Shown one piece after another: positions 37,825 to 46,906 of a DNA stretch of 64,000 bases. Below the pieces are notes generated by a model. The model searched no databases and had not been told where the DNA came from. It was given only the letters and a program-made list of their open reading frames with translations. The DNA comes from Bradyrhizobiaceae bacterium PARB1 (GTDB lineage Bacteria > Pseudomonadota > Alphaproteobacteria > Rhizobiales > Xanthobacteraceae), in the NCBI GenBank assembly GCA_002256345.1, contig NKIY01000007.1, positions 158,490-222,489 of the forward strand. The letters are read 5' to 3'. The position numbers and the translations under genes are program-made. Each line of letters begins with the position of its first letter. The first letter of the stretch is position 1.

Positions 37825-40800
37825 CTACTCCGCCGCGATCTGCCGCGGCACGGGGGGCGGGTTCGCCAGATCCTGCGCGAGCTGCGCGTAACGCGCCTTG
37901 GCCGCTTCAACCGCGGCTTCCTTAACCGGGCCATAGCCGCGGATGGTGTCGGGCAGCGACAGCAGCTCCACCGCGATCTCGACATTGGCGGGCGACAGAA
38001 GACCGAGCACCGTCGCGACGTCCTTCTCATAGCCCGCAATCAGATCGCGCTCCATCTTGCGATCGGCGCTGTAGCCAAACACATCGAGCGGCGTTCCGCG
38101 CAGGCCACGTGCGTTGGCCAAGAGCTTGAACAGCGGCATCATCCACGCGCCGAAGGCACGCTTTTTCGGCCGCCCGGATGCATCGGTGCCGGGTAGCATC
38201 GGCGGCGCCAGATTGAAGTGGATCTTGAAGTCACCCTCGAACTGCTCGCGCAACTGCTTCTCGAAGCGGCCGTCGGTATAGAGGCGCGCCACTTCATACT
38301 CGTCCTTGTAGGCAAGCAGTTTGGCATAGTTGATGGCGACCGCGCGCGGCAGCGCATCACCATAACCGCCACGCATCGCGGCTTCACGAACCTGGCCGAC
38401 TGTCGCGCGATAGGTGTCCGCCAGCTTCGCATTCTGATAGTCCGTCAGCATCGCGCTGCGATGGGCGACGATCTCGTCCAGCGTCATCTCATCCTGCGTC
38501 TTCTGCGCAGTGACGCCGTCAGTCCCCTTGAGCATCGCGGCCAGACGCTCTGGATCGGCGGCGGCGAGACGGCCGAGCTGGAAGGCAAGCATGTTCATCT
38601 TGATCGACACGCCGTTGAGCTCGATCGCCTGTTCGATAGAGGCCACCTGCAACGGCAGCAGGCCCTGTTGATAGGCGTAGCCCATCATCATCATGTTGGT
38701 GGCAATGCTGTCGCCAAGCAGGCCTTCCGCCGCCTTGGTGAAATCGAGGAAGGTCGATGTCTTTCGCAGCGCAATCGACAGCACGTCATTGACCCGGCCG
38801 CGCTGGAAATTGAAATCGCGATTGCGCACGAAATCCGCGATCGGAATGAGGTGCGTGTTGACGATACCGGTGGTGCGCTCGCCCTCGCAGAGCGAAATCG
38901 TCTCCTTGGCGATCGCCACCACCTCATCCGCAGCAATCAGGAGATCGGCGGTGCCAGTGACGATGCGCGAACACGTCACCTCAGCCGTCTCATTGGAAAG
39001 ACGGACATGACTCAGCACCGCACCGCCCTTCTGGGCGAGGCCGGACATGTCGAGGATCATCGACGCCTTGCCTTCGATATGCGCGGCCATGCCGAGCAAC
39101 GCACCGATGGTCAGCACGCCGGTGCCACCGACACCGCCCACGGCGATATTATACGGACGATCCAGCGTCGGACGTGAGGCGGGCTCCGGCAGTTCTCCGA
39201 TATTGCCCAGTTCGATCGGAGCCTTGCGCTTCAATTTGCCGCCGTCGACAGTGACGAAGGACGGGCAAAATCCCTTCAGGCAGGAATAGTCCTTGTTGCA
39301 GCTCGACTGGTTGATGGTGCGCTTGCGGCCGAGTTCGGTCTCGAGCGGCTCCACCGAGATGCAGTTCGACTGCACCGAGCAATCGCCGCAGCCTTCGCAG
39401 ACTGCGGGATTGATGATCACGCGGCGTTGCGGATCTTCGAGAATACCCTTCTTGCGCCGGCGGCGTTTTTCAGCCGCGCAGGTCTGTACGAACACGATGG
39501 CCGAGCAGCCCTCGATCTCGCGGCATTCCTTCATCACGCGATCGAGTTCGTCGCGATGCGCAAGTTTGGTGCCGGGCGCGATGCTGCTTGCCGGATAGGC
39601 GTCCGGGTTCTCGGATACGAGATAGATGGCGCGGATGCCTTCGGAGTGGAGCTGGAAGGTGATCTGCTGCGGCGAGAGGTCGCCGTCATGCTTCTGGCCG
39701 CCGGTCATGGCCACAGCGTCGTTATAGAGGATCTTGTAGGTAATGTTCGCCTTGGACGCGATCGACTGCCGGATCGCCAGCGAACCCGAATGGAAGTAAG
39801 TGCCATCGCCGAGATTGGCGAAGATGTGCTTCTCGTTGGTGAACGGCGCGATGCCAGTCCACGGCACGCCCTCGCCGCCCATATGGGTGAATGTCTCGGT
39901 GTTGCGGTCCATCCACAATGTCATGAAATGGCAGCCGATGCCGGCCAGCGCACGCGAACCTTCCGGCACCTTGGTGGACGTATTGTGCGGACAGCCCGAA
40001 CAGAAATACGGCGTGCGCGCGATCGGCACGATGTTCTGCACCTGCGAGGCTTCGCGGCCGTGAAACCAGTCCGCCTTGGCGCGCAGCAGCGCCGCGATCT
40101 CCGGATCGATCTCCATCGCCAGCAGGCGATCGACCATCGAGGTCGCCAGCTTGGCGACACTCAGTTCTTCCGCAAATGGCAGGAAGCGCTGGTCATGGGA
40201 GTCCATCTTGCCGACGATGCGCGGCCGCACATCGTCGCGCCAGTTGAACAACTCCTGCTTGACCTGGTTCTCGACGATCTCGCGACGTTCCTCGACGATG
40301 AAGATCTCTTCGAGACCCACCGCAAATTTGCGCACGCCTTCCGGCTCGAGCGGCCATGGCATGCCGATCTTGTAAAGTCGCAGGCCGATCTTTGCAGCAA
40401 CCTGCTCGGTGATACCGAGTTCGCGCAACGCCTGCCGCACGTCCTCATAACTCTTGCCCGAGGCCATGATGCCGAAGCGGGCATTCGGCGAGTCGATGGT
40501 GACGCGATTGATGTTGTTGGCGCGCGCGAAAGCGATCGCGGCAAAGCCCTTGTAGTCCTGCAGGCGGCGATCCTGCGCATAGCGATCGTCGGGCCAACGC
40601 AGATTGAGACCACCGGGCGGCATCTCGAAATCGGTCGGAATGTTGAACGGCGTCATCTCGTCATTGAGATTGATCTCCGCCGTGGTCTCCACAGTCTCGG
40701 TGATCACCTTCATGCCGACCCAGCAGCCCGAATAGCGCGACATGGCGATGCCGAGCAGGCCCATGTCGATGATCTCGTGGATCGACGACGGGTAGAGATA

Positions 40801-41313
40801 CGGCATCAGCGCCGAGATGAAGGCGTGGTCGGACTGATGCGGCACCGTTGAGGATTTCGCGCCATGATCGTCGCCGGCCAAACAGAGCACGCCACCGTGC
40901 TTTGCCGACCCCGCCGCATTGCCATGGCGAAACACGTCGCCGCAGCGATCGACACCTGGCCCCTTGCCGTACCAGATGCCGGCGATGCCGTCGTAATTGG
41001 CGCCCGGTGACAGGTTGAGCTGCTGCGTGCCCCAGATCGCGGTTGCCGCAAGGTCCTCGTTCACGCCGGGCTGAAACTTGATGCCGTATTGATCGAGATG
41101 TTTTCGCGCGGCCATGAGCTGCTGGTCGTAGCCGCCGAGCGGCGAACCGCGGTACCCTGTAACGAAAGCCGAGGTGTTGAGCCCCGCCGCACGGTCCCTG
41201 CGGACCTGCGCCATCGGCAACCGGACCAACGCCTGGATGCCCGTGAGAAAGATGTGACCTGAGCCTTGGGTGTATTTTTGATCGAGACTGATCGGGCCCT
41301 GATTGATTCCCAT
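37825..41313 (-). CDS. Indolepyruvate:ferredoxin oxidoreductase, fused alpha/beta form
   Basis: Thiamine-diphosphate and iron-sulfur enzyme that oxidatively decarboxylates arylpyruvates (or branched 2-oxo acids) to acyl-CoA with ferredoxin reduction. The 1162 residues fuse pieces that are separate IorA and IorB subunits in archaea. An N-terminal 2-oxoacid:ferredoxin oxidoreductase alpha-type region is followed by a thiamine-binding region (~430-560), two Cys clusters near 635-680 (CEGCGDCSVQSNC and CNKDYSCLKGFC) for Fe-S centres, then the gamma-type domain (GGVGGTGVLTIGALLGMAAH). The start at 41313 follows GAGGGTGGA. It is a single gene flanked by a repeat and an empty gap. Confidence 0.93.
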   Translation of the reverse strand: MGINQGPISLDQKYTQGSGHIFLTGIQALVRLPMAQVRRDRAAGLNTSAFVTGYRGSPLGGYDQQLMAARKHLDQYGIKFQPGVNEDLAATAIWGTQQLNLSPGANYDGIAGIWYGKGPGVDRCGDVFRHGNAAGSAKHGGVLCLAGDDHGAKSSTVPHQSDHAFISALMPYLYPSSIHEIIDMGLLGIAMSRYSGCWVGMKVITETVETTAEINLNDEMTPFNIPTDFEMPPGGLNLRWPDDRYAQDRRLQDYKGFAAIAFARANNINRVTIDSPNARFGIMASGKSYEDVRQALRELGITEQVAAKIGLRLYKIGMPWPLEPEGVRKFAVGLEEIFIVEERREIVENQVKQELFNWRDDVRPRIVGKMDSHDQRFLPFAEELSVAKLATSMVDRLLAMEIDPEIAALLRAKADWFHGREASQVQNIVPIARTPYFCSGCPHNTSTKVPEGSRALAGIGCHFMTLWMDRNTETFTHMGGEGVPWTGIAPFTNEKHIFANLGDGTYFHSGSLAIRQSIASKANITYKILYNDAVAMTGGQKHDGDLSPQQITFQLHSEGIRAIYLVSENPDAYPASSIAPGTKLAHRDELDRVMKECREIEGCSAIVFVQTCAAEKRRRRKKGILEDPQRRVIINPAVCEGCGDCSVQSNCISVEPLETELGRKRTINQSSCNKDYSCLKGFCPSFVTVDGGKLKRKAPIELGNIGELPEPASRPTLDRPYNIAVGGVGGTGVLTIGALLGMAAHIEGKASMILDMSGLAQKGGAVLSHVRLSNETAEVTCSRIVTGTADLLIAADEVVAIAKETISLCEGERTTGIVNTHLIPIADFVRNRDFNFQRGRVNDVLSIALRKTSTFLDFTKAAEGLLGDSIATNMMMMGYAYQQGLLPLQVASIEQAIELNGVSIKMNMLAFQLGRLAAADPERLAAMLKGTDGVTAQKTQDEMTLDEIVAHRSAMLTDYQNAKLADTYRATVGQVREAAMRGGYGDALPRAVAINYAKLLAYKDEYEVARLYTDGRFEKQLREQFEGDFKIHFNLAPPMLPGTDASGRPKKRAFGAWMMPLFKLLANARGLRGTPLDVFGYSADRKMERDLIAGYEKDVATVLGLLSPANVEIAVELLSLPDTIRGYGPVKEAAVEAAKARYAQLAQDLANPPPVPRQIAAE

Positions 41314-41633
41314 TCCACCCTCATATGCCGCCCGCATCGTTCCGTCGGGCGTGCTCGCACATCGTTATGTGGGGTCGTTCGACTCCCTTAGAAATAGTCT
41401 ATGTTGAATTGGAAACGTGGCGCACCACAAATGTGCACGGCGCGCGACTGCCATCCAAAAACGCAACTTCATGATGCAAATGGGCCGTTCACCCGGCACG
41501 TTATGTCGTGCGGCAAGGCCGCGGCGAAAGGAGATGGCGCGGACTGTGCACTGCAGCAACGACTTTGACGGAGGATAGTGGAGCGCAGGCGCATCACACC
41601 GGAGCGAAACCCCATCCTTATGAGCCCCAACGT
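41314..41633. other. Gap between oxidoreductase and receiver genes
   Basis: About 320 bp without a supported gene. It includes the oxidoreductase promoter region and, near 41577-41620, a fragment (GAGCGCAGGCG...GAGCGAAACCCCATC) related to the intergenic repeat at 48328-48436. Confidence 0.5.
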
Positions 41634-41993
41634 CTATGCCGGGAAAATCTCCCCGATGACCTTGATGAGGTCAGCTTCGCGGAACGGCTTGCGCAGGTAA
41701 GCCCTGAACCGCCCTGCCCGATCACGCACGACGTTTTCCAGCAGAGACGTCATCACTACGACCGGGATGTCCCGCAGCCGCTCGTCCTCGCGCATGGCCG
41801 CGATCAACCCTGCCCCGTCGATAAACGGCATCATGAAATCGGTGAGTACGAGATCGGGTGTCTCGCGATGCAGGATGTCGAGCGCCTCGCGGCCATTGCC
41901 TGCGACCAGCACATTAAAGGCATTCTCGCTCAACAGGACTTCGAGCCAGTCGGCGATCGCCCATTCGTCCTCGACAATCAGGACCGTACGCAC
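41634..41993 (-). CDS. Single-domain response regulator next to KaiC-like ATPase
   Basis: Stand-alone receiver domain of 119 residues with acidic pocket Glu8-Asp9-Glu10, phosphoacceptor Asp52 (LVLTDFMMP), Thr82 (MTS) and Lys102 (RKP). It lacks an output domain. It begins with GTG 2 bp after the kaiC-like stop, so the two are surely cotranscribed and probably work together. No cognate histidine kinase is adjacent; phosphate donor and target are unknown. Confidence 0.92.
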   Translation of the reverse strand: MRTVLIVEDEWAIADWLEVLLSENAFNVLVAGNGREALDILHRETPDLVLTDFMMPFIDGAGLIAAMREDERLRDIPVVVMTSLLENVVRDRAGRFRAYLRKPFREADLIKVIGEIFPA

Positions 41994-41995
41994 CG

Positions 41996-43474
41996 CTAGT
42001 CTCCAGTCAATTTGAGGTCTGCCGCTGGCGTCGGCTGCGGCCCCTGACTGGAGATGTCGCGAAGGATGCGTTCGGCTCTTTCATAATTCTCATCGAGCAC
42101 GATGCCGCCCTCATGGATTTCAAAACGGCGCATCCGCATATCGGTCCGACGGTCGCGCGACTTGAGGATCGTCATCAGGCGATGATTTTCCGAACGCAGG
42201 GCCGCGAGATGCAAAGCGACGATATTCTCGGCCACGGCAGACAGACCCGTCTGGTTGACGCCTTTGAGCGGCTGCCCAGGGGTCATCCCGGCGTGATCGG
42301 TTTCCGCCGTCGCCAGTGTGGTAACACCAAGTGCGCGCAACTCGTTGCACAGCGCGGACAAAAAAGAGCCCATGCGGTGCTTCTCGTCGGTGAGTTTCGA
42401 GAATCCCTCGATGCCGTCGATCACCAAGCGCTTGACACCCGTCTGCCGGATGGTGCCGAGCAGTTCTGTCGCCACCTCGTCGAGCACCGCTTCGGTCTGC
42501 GGGCGCCACATCAGGGTGACATTATCGGGCAGCGCGAGCTTCAGGCTCTTGGCCTTCACCCGCAGCGCCATCGGATTTTCGTGGAAACCAAAGAACAGCG
42601 CGGGCTCGCCCGCAGGCCCGCCGGTCAGGAACTGAAGACCCGCAGTGGTTTTGCCGGAGCCCGACGGCCCCAGCACCACCGTGACCGAATGGGTGTCGAT
42701 GCCGCCGCCGAACATCTTGTCGATGCCGGGAATGCCGATCGGAACCATCGGCCCATCGGCGCTGTCCCAGACACTCGGCGTCTCCAGCAGCGCCTCGATA
42801 CGCGGATAGATTGCGTGGCCGGCATCGGTGATCCGATAGGCGTGCTTGCCGCCCATGAACCAGCCGCCGCGCAGCTTGTGGATCTGGATCGAACGCTCAG
42901 CGCGCCGGCCATGCAGCGAGGACTGCAGCTCGATCAGGCCGTCCACCATCGTATGCTCAGGCGGGTGAGCATCGGCATCGAAGGCGCTGGTGAGCAGGAA
43001 CATGGTGCAATTGCTGAAACCCGCCTGGGTCTGCAGTTCGTGGATGAACTTCTTCAGCTCGAGTTCGCTCCGCGCCTTCTCATGCACCGTGATCAGGCCA
43101 TCGAGCACAAGGATGCTGGCATTGCGGGTCCGAACCTCGCGGCGAACCACGTCGAGCAGTCCGCGCAGCCCGTCGTCCTCCAGCGTCTTGAAGGCGCCGA
43201 CATAGGACATCCGGTCAGGGATCGCATTTTCATCGAAGAACTTCATCCGCCGCATATGCCCGATCATGCGGGCGTGGCTCTCCGCGAGCAGCGTAATATA
43301 CAGCGCGTTGCGGCCCTGGGCCGCCTGCGCGAAGCAAATCTGGTTGCCAAGAATGGTTTTTCCGGCGCCGGGCGCGCCCTGGATGATGTAGATGCCGCCG
43401 TCGAAAACGCCCCCACCGAGTATCGCATCCAGACCCGCAATGCCGGTCGCGACCCGGCCATTATCAGCACTCAT
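41996..43474 (-). CDS. KaiC-like double RecA-domain ATPase
   Basis: Homologue of the clock ATPase KaiC, 492 residues, with CI and CII domains. Walker A motifs are GAPGAGKT (33-40) and GPSGSGKT (269-276); Walker B strands are ILVLDG (121-126) and RLVIDG (349-354). In CII, aligning LSAVAENI (411-418) with cyanobacterial ISTITDTI makes Ser412 the counterpart of phosphosite Ser431 and Ala413 that of Thr432, so only one site remains. The catalytic glutamate pairs are also reduced to Ala-Glu (64-65) and His-Glu (298-299). No kaiA or kaiB is present nearby. Operon with a receiver protein; a non-clock signalling role is inferred. Confidence 0.9.
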   Translation of the reverse strand: MSADNGRVATGIAGLDAILGGGVFDGGIYIIQGAPGAGKTILGNQICFAQAAQGRNALYITLLAESHARMIGHMRRMKFFDENAIPDRMSYVGAFKTLEDDGLRGLLDVVRREVRTRNASILVLDGLITVHEKARSELELKKFIHELQTQAGFSNCTMFLLTSAFDADAHPPEHTMVDGLIELQSSLHGRRAERSIQIHKLRGGWFMGGKHAYRITDAGHAIYPRIEALLETPSVWDSADGPMVPIGIPGIDKMFGGGIDTHSVTVVLGPSGSGKTTAGLQFLTGGPAGEPALFFGFHENPMALRVKAKSLKLALPDNVTLMWRPQTEAVLDEVATELLGTIRQTGVKRLVIDGIEGFSKLTDEKHRMGSFLSALCNELRALGVTTLATAETDHAGMTPGQPLKGVNQTGLSAVAENIVALHLAALRSENHRLMTILKSRDRRTDMRMRRFEIHEGGIVLDENYERAERILRDISSQGPQPTPAADLKLTGD

Positions 43475-43519
43475 CCCGTTACTGCCCCTGAGGTGTCACC
43501 TAGAACGGTGAGATGCGGA

Positions 43520-43544
43520 AACGCACCGGGATGCAATCGGTTCC
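43520..43544 (-). promoter_or_regulatory. EcfG-type promoter candidate for the kaiC-like operon
   Basis: The minus strand reads GGAAC, 16 bp, CGTT: an exact match to the EcfG general-stress consensus. The CGTT ends 46 bp before the kaiC-like start, a natural position for a promoter. Motif match only. Confidence 0.6.
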
Positions 43545-43605
43545 ATGGCTTTTTGCAGAAATATTTCGAATATTGATTAGGGTCCGCGGGGCAGGCTTCA
43601 AAATC

Positions 43606-43631
43606 GGAACATCTGGACGGGATCGACCATT
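43606..43631 (+). promoter_or_regulatory. Near-consensus EcfG-type promoter for the 79-aa gene
   Basis: GGAAC, 17 bp, CATT (one mismatch to CGTT), ending 32 bp before the ATG at 43664. It faces away from the kaiC promoter. Confidence 0.35.
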
Positions 43632-43663
43632 GGTGACTGACAGCACCTGGCGAGGAGGATGGA

Positions 43664-43903
43664 ATGACCCAGCTTTCCAATATCCGGATGGCGCAAACCG
43701 GCTTTGCGGACCGCAAGGCTGCACCTCATCCGGAGAAGTATCATCCACGCTGCGGCGAAGAACATCGTCACAAGCCCACCAAGGCCGTGATCGGAATTGC
43801 CCTGCTGATCGTGCTCAGCGTCCTGCTCTACGGGATTACGGGTCACGCCACCGAGCGGTCGGTGAGCAAAGCGGCGCCGCAGACCGCCACCCAAATGCGA
43901 TAG
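43664..43903 (+). CDS. Small single-pass membrane protein, 79 aa
   Basis: Unrecognised protein of 79 residues with one membrane segment (~41-59, AVIGIALLIVLSVLLYGIT). The N-terminal half is hydrophilic, His-rich and has one Cys at 30. A strong ribosome site (GGAGGATGGA) precedes the ATG. It is divergent from the kaiC-like operon and shares an EcfG-like promoter type. Function unknown; a stress-induced inner-membrane protein is inferred. Confidence 0.75.
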   Translation: MTQLSNIRMAQTGFADRKAAPHPEKYHPRCGEEHRHKPTKAVIGIALLIVLSVLLYGITGHATERSVSKAAPQTATQMR

Positions 43904-43912
43904 AGAGCCGAT

Positions 43913-44620
43913 TCAGACTTCTGCGGTTGCAGCGGCGGTCGCATCGGCCTCGATGTCGGACGAGACCAGCCGAAGCTGCCGACCCGGCGGAACCATCGAC
44001 GGCACAATCCCGAAGTGATCGGCGAATGGCCCATCGATCCGGCGGACTGCCTGACCGCGCGAAATGACCGGCGCGTTCCTTCGGACCTGCTGATTGTCGG
44101 GGCGAGAATGATGCACTTCACTCCAGCGCACGGCACGCTCGATCAGCGGCGCGGAATGGTTCGCCAACGGGCGGGCCATGCGCCAGAACATTTGAACGAG
44201 CGCTGCATAGGTCATCTCTTCCAGCGCACCAACGCTGGCGCCCGGCGGGACCGCAAACAAATCGACTTCAACGATCGGGCCTGCTTCCGTGCGCTCGGTT
44301 ACACGGTGCATCGTGCAGCCGAAATCGGACGCCCCGTCATCGATCGCGTCTTGCACCGGCGTAGCGCCGGGATAGCGCGGCGAGCCGGGATGGAAATTAT
44401 AGGCGCCATACCCCAGTTGAGCCACGACGGCAGCCGACACCTTCACATCTCCGGCGAAGGAAACCAGTCGTGCACCGGACAGCCATTCCGCTTCGATCGC
44501 ATCGAGATCAGCTGTAGTGAACACCGGCAACACATTCAGCGATGGATTGTAGCTCCGGAGAAGTGTCGCAAAGACCGAATGCTCGGCGGGGCCTGCGAGA
44601 AGAATGAGGGTGTCGAACAT
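43913..44620 (-). CDS. Stand-alone formyltransferase-fold protein
   Basis: Protein of 235 residues with the formyl-transferase N domain as in methionyl-tRNA formyltransferase or sugar formyltransferases. The catalytic Asn75-x-His77 is present (YNFHPGSP), followed by YPGATPVQ. The third catalytic residue, normally Asp in LDTGDM/LDAGPI, is Glu112 (TEAGPI). There is no tRNA-binding C-terminal domain, so it is not Fmt. The ATG at 44620 is used; no clear ribosome site was seen. The acceptor substrate is unknown. Confidence 0.75.
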   Translation of the reverse strand: MFDTLILLAGPAEHSVFATLLRSYNPSLNVLPVFTTADLDAIEAEWLSGARLVSFAGDVKVSAAVVAQLGYGAYNFHPGSPRYPGATPVQDAIDDGASDFGCTMHRVTERTEAGPIVEVDLFAVPPGASVGALEEMTYAALVQMFWRMARPLANHSAPLIERAVRWSEVHHSRPDNQQVRRNAPVISRGQAVRRIDGPFADHFGIVPSMVPPGRQLRLVSSDIEADATAAATAEV

Positions 44621-44750
44621 GTCAGGCGCCAGTCTACGAATCGGAGTTCCGGAAGATTCGCAGTCAGGTCTTAACAACTGATGATCGCCCGGAACGGCTG
44701 CGAACCACTGCAATGCAATAGCGCGACCACGGGTCGCGACAACCACGGTC

Positions 44751-44775
44751 GGAACATGCGCGTTCCCGGACGGTT
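44751..44775 (+). promoter_or_regulatory. Near-consensus EcfG-type promoter for the 154-aa gene
   Basis: GGAAC, 16 bp, GGTT (one mismatch to CGTT), ending 26 bp before the ATG at 44802. Confidence 0.35.
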
Positions 44776-44801
44776 GTGTTATCTGCACAGGAGGAATCGA
44801 C

Positions 44802-45266
44802 ATGGCGAACTTGCACAATCCCACCGATCCCCAGCGCCCCGGGCCGGACAATGACGATCCGCGTGGCCCTGTCCGCATCGATAGCGAACTGCAGGCCGAT
44901 CCCGAATTGCAGGAAGGCCCCGCGTCTGGCGGACGTATCCTCGCTTATGGCGTTGCAGTGCTGGTATTGCTGGGGGTCGTGTTCTACGGCCTGAACAGCG
45001 GCTCGATGAATCCGAACGAGGCGACCAAAACGGCCTCGCAGTCCACGCCGGCAACGCAGGACAGCACGCCGAAAGCGCCTGCTCCGACCAACAACATAGC
45101 GGATTCCAACACCAAGCCACCGGTGGCGCCCGGCGTTCGCGACGTAACTCCCACCAAGGAAAACCCGGGCGTAACGACCGGCTCTGCGCCGGCCCGCTCG
45201 CAGGGACCGCAATCCGGCCCGACCGGAACCGAAGTGGACAGCTCCAGGGGCGGCGCAGCCAAATAG
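44802..45266 (+). CDS. Single-pass membrane protein with disordered periplasmic tail, 154 aa
   Basis: Unrecognised protein of 154 residues. The N-terminal ~44 residues are acidic and Pro-rich, one membrane segment spans ~46-64 (ILAYGVAVLVLLGVVFYGL), and the remainder is a low-complexity Thr/Pro/Ser/Gly tail. An excellent ribosome site (AGGAGGAATCGAC) supports the start. It is of the same general build as the 79-aa neighbour and likewise preceded by an EcfG-like motif. Function unknown. Confidence 0.78.
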   Translation: MANLHNPTDPQRPGPDNDDPRGPVRIDSELQADPELQEGPASGGRILAYGVAVLVLLGVVFYGLNSGSMNPNEATKTASQSTPATQDSTPKAPAPTNNIADSNTKPPVAPGVRDVTPTKENPGVTTGSAPARSQGPQSGPTGTEVDSSRGGAAK

Positions 45267-45285
45267 CACTGCGCATGGGCAGGCA

Positions 45286-45318
45286 AAGCAGCGGCCATCG
45301 ATCATGACCGCTGTTTTG
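45286..45318 (+). terminator. Probable terminator after the 154-aa gene
   Basis: Stem CAGCGG(C)CAT/ATG(A)CCGCTG with one internal mismatch, followed by TTTT. It lies about 20 bp after the stop. Confidence 0.6.
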
Positions 45319-45424
45319 CTGCGTCTGTATTCTGCAGATCGGCAAATCGTGATGTCGATGTGATTTTACTTCGAACGCCACATCGTCGAGACCACGATCG
45401 CGCATCGCCAGACAGGATCCGACC

Positions 45425-46432
45425 ATGAAACCTTTGCTGCTTCTCGCATCGCTCGCCGTTCTGTCCCTGGCGCCAAACGATGCGACATATGCGGCGGAGC
45501 GCGAGCCTTACGGCATCGGCCTCGAAGGCTTCCAGTATCCCTACCCCGTCCAGATGCTACCGCTGACAAATGACGGCGAACAGCTGCGCATGGCTTACAT
45601 GGACGTGCCGTCGCAAAAGCCCAACGGCCGTACCGTGGTCCTGCTGCACGGACGCAATTTTCCGTCGAGCTATTGGGCGCCGGTGATCCGTACGCTGACT
45701 GACGCCGGTTACCGCGTCGTCGTGCCGGATCAGATCGGCTTCGGCAAATCCTCAAAACCGTCCGGCGAACTGCATTTCGACAATCTTGCCCGCAACACCA
45801 TCACGCTGATGGACCATCTCGGCATTGCCAAATTCGACGTGGTCGCGCATTCGCTCGGCGGTATGTTGAGCGTCCGCATCGCCCGCGCCTATCCGGACCG
45901 CGTCGATCATCTGTTGCTCGCAGCCCCGATCGGCCTCGAAGACTATCGCTTCTATGTGCCGCCGACGCCGACCGAGAAGATCATCGAGACCGAAGACAAG
46001 CTCACCGCCGACGGCTATCGCAAGCAACTCGAGACCAACTACGCGCTCAAGCTTCCGCCCGAGCAGGTCACTCCCTTCATCGATGCCCGTTTCAACATCA
46101 AGGGCGCGTCCGACTATCCGCGCTGGCTGCGCGCCTTCGTCAGCTCGGCGCAGATGATCTATCGGGAGCCGGTGGTGCATGAGATTCCGCTGATCGGCTT
46201 GCCCACGCTGTTCATCATGGGTGCCGACGATCACAACGCACCGGGCAAGCCCAATGCCCCGGAAGCATTGCGGCCGAAGATGGGGCAGAACGCCGATCTG
46301 GCAAAGGCATTGGCCGCGAAGATGCCGAATGCAAAAGCGGAAGTGCTGCCCAATGCCGGGCATCTGGTTTTCCTCGACGCCCCCGCCAAATTCGACGAGC
46401 TGATGCTGGGCTTCCTCGCAACGAAGCCATGA
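45425..46432 (+). CDS. Secreted alpha/beta hydrolase
   Basis: Serine hydrolase of 335 residues with a signal peptide (hydrophobic 4-16, cleavage near TYA-AE at 23). Oxyanion region is LLHGRNFPSSYW and nucleophile elbow AHSLGG with Ser143. Asp (MGADDHNAPG) and His (NAGHLVFLD) complete the triad. It resembles epoxide-hydrolase/haloperoxidase-like members, but the substrate is not evident. Transcribed alone. Confidence 0.9.
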   Translation: MKPLLLLASLAVLSLAPNDATYAAEREPYGIGLEGFQYPYPVQMLPLTNDGEQLRMAYMDVPSQKPNGRTVVLLHGRNFPSSYWAPVIRTLTDAGYRVVVPDQIGFGKSSKPSGELHFDNLARNTITLMDHLGIAKFDVVAHSLGGMLSVRIARAYPDRVDHLLLAAPIGLEDYRFYVPPTPTEKIIETEDKLTADGYRKQLETNYALKLPPEQVTPFIDARFNIKGASDYPRWLRAFVSSAQMIYREPVVHEIPLIGLPTLFIMGADDHNAPGKPNAPEALRPKMGQNADLAKALAAKMPNAKAEVLPNAGHLVFLDAPAKFDELMLGFLATKP

Positions 46433-46524
46433 CACCCGCGAGCTTCACATAGGCCTCGGCGGAATATTCATGCACCATTCAGGTCGAATCGGGTCATTTC
46501 GCGTCGTGAAGCAACGCTCCCACG

Positions 46525-46549
46525 GCAACATTTTCGTCGCAACGACGTT
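46525..46549 (+). promoter_or_regulatory. EcfG-like promoter candidate for the GCG_CRPN-type gene
   Basis: GCAAC, 16 bp, CGTT: one mismatch in the first box to GGAAC-N16-CGTT. It lies 68 bp before the ATG at 46618. Confidence 0.35.
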
Positions 46550-46617
46550 ATGTCGCGGGGGACGCGATGTCATCGTTCTCTGCGCCGCGTCGCGGCACCA
46601 TCCGAGGGAGACCATTC

Positions 46618-46875
46618 ATGAAGACGATTCTCGCAGCGGCCCTGTTCGCCGCCACCATGGGCGGCATCGGCGCGGCCAATGCTGCGATGCCGATGGCGCC
46701 GCTCAGCGCCGCCGACACTGCCGCAGTGATCCAGGTCGCGCAGGGCTGCGGTCCCGGCTATGCACGCGGCCCGCGCGGCTTCTGCCGCCCGATGCGCATG
46801 GGCCCGCCTCCCGGCCGTTACTGCCCGCCCGGCATGTTCCGTAATCCCTATGGCCGCTGCATCCGCCGCTGGTGA
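46618..46875 (+). CDS. Small secreted GCG_CRPN-type protein
   Basis: Secreted protein of 85 residues: signal peptide (MKTILAAALFAATMGGIGAA, cleavage near ANA), then GCGPGYARGPRGFCRPM, fitting the GCG_CRPN pattern found in small Gly/Pro/Arg-rich proteins of Rhizobiales, and four Cys in total (GCG, FCRP, YCPPG, RCIRR). It may form two disulfides. GAGGGAGACCATTC precedes the ATG. Function unknown. Confidence 0.85.
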   Translation: MKTILAAALFAATMGGIGAANAAMPMAPLSAADTAAVIQVAQGCGPGYARGPRGFCRPMRMGPPPGRYCPPGMFRNPYGRCIRRW

Positions 46876-46906
46876 TCGCATCCGGCCGAGGCCGGACTGA
46901 TACGCG

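Noticed and set aside
41365-41559. 64-codon open frame upstream of the indolepyruvate oxidoreductase
   Set aside because: No ribosome site or protein-like composition; it overlaps an equally weak frame on the other strand.
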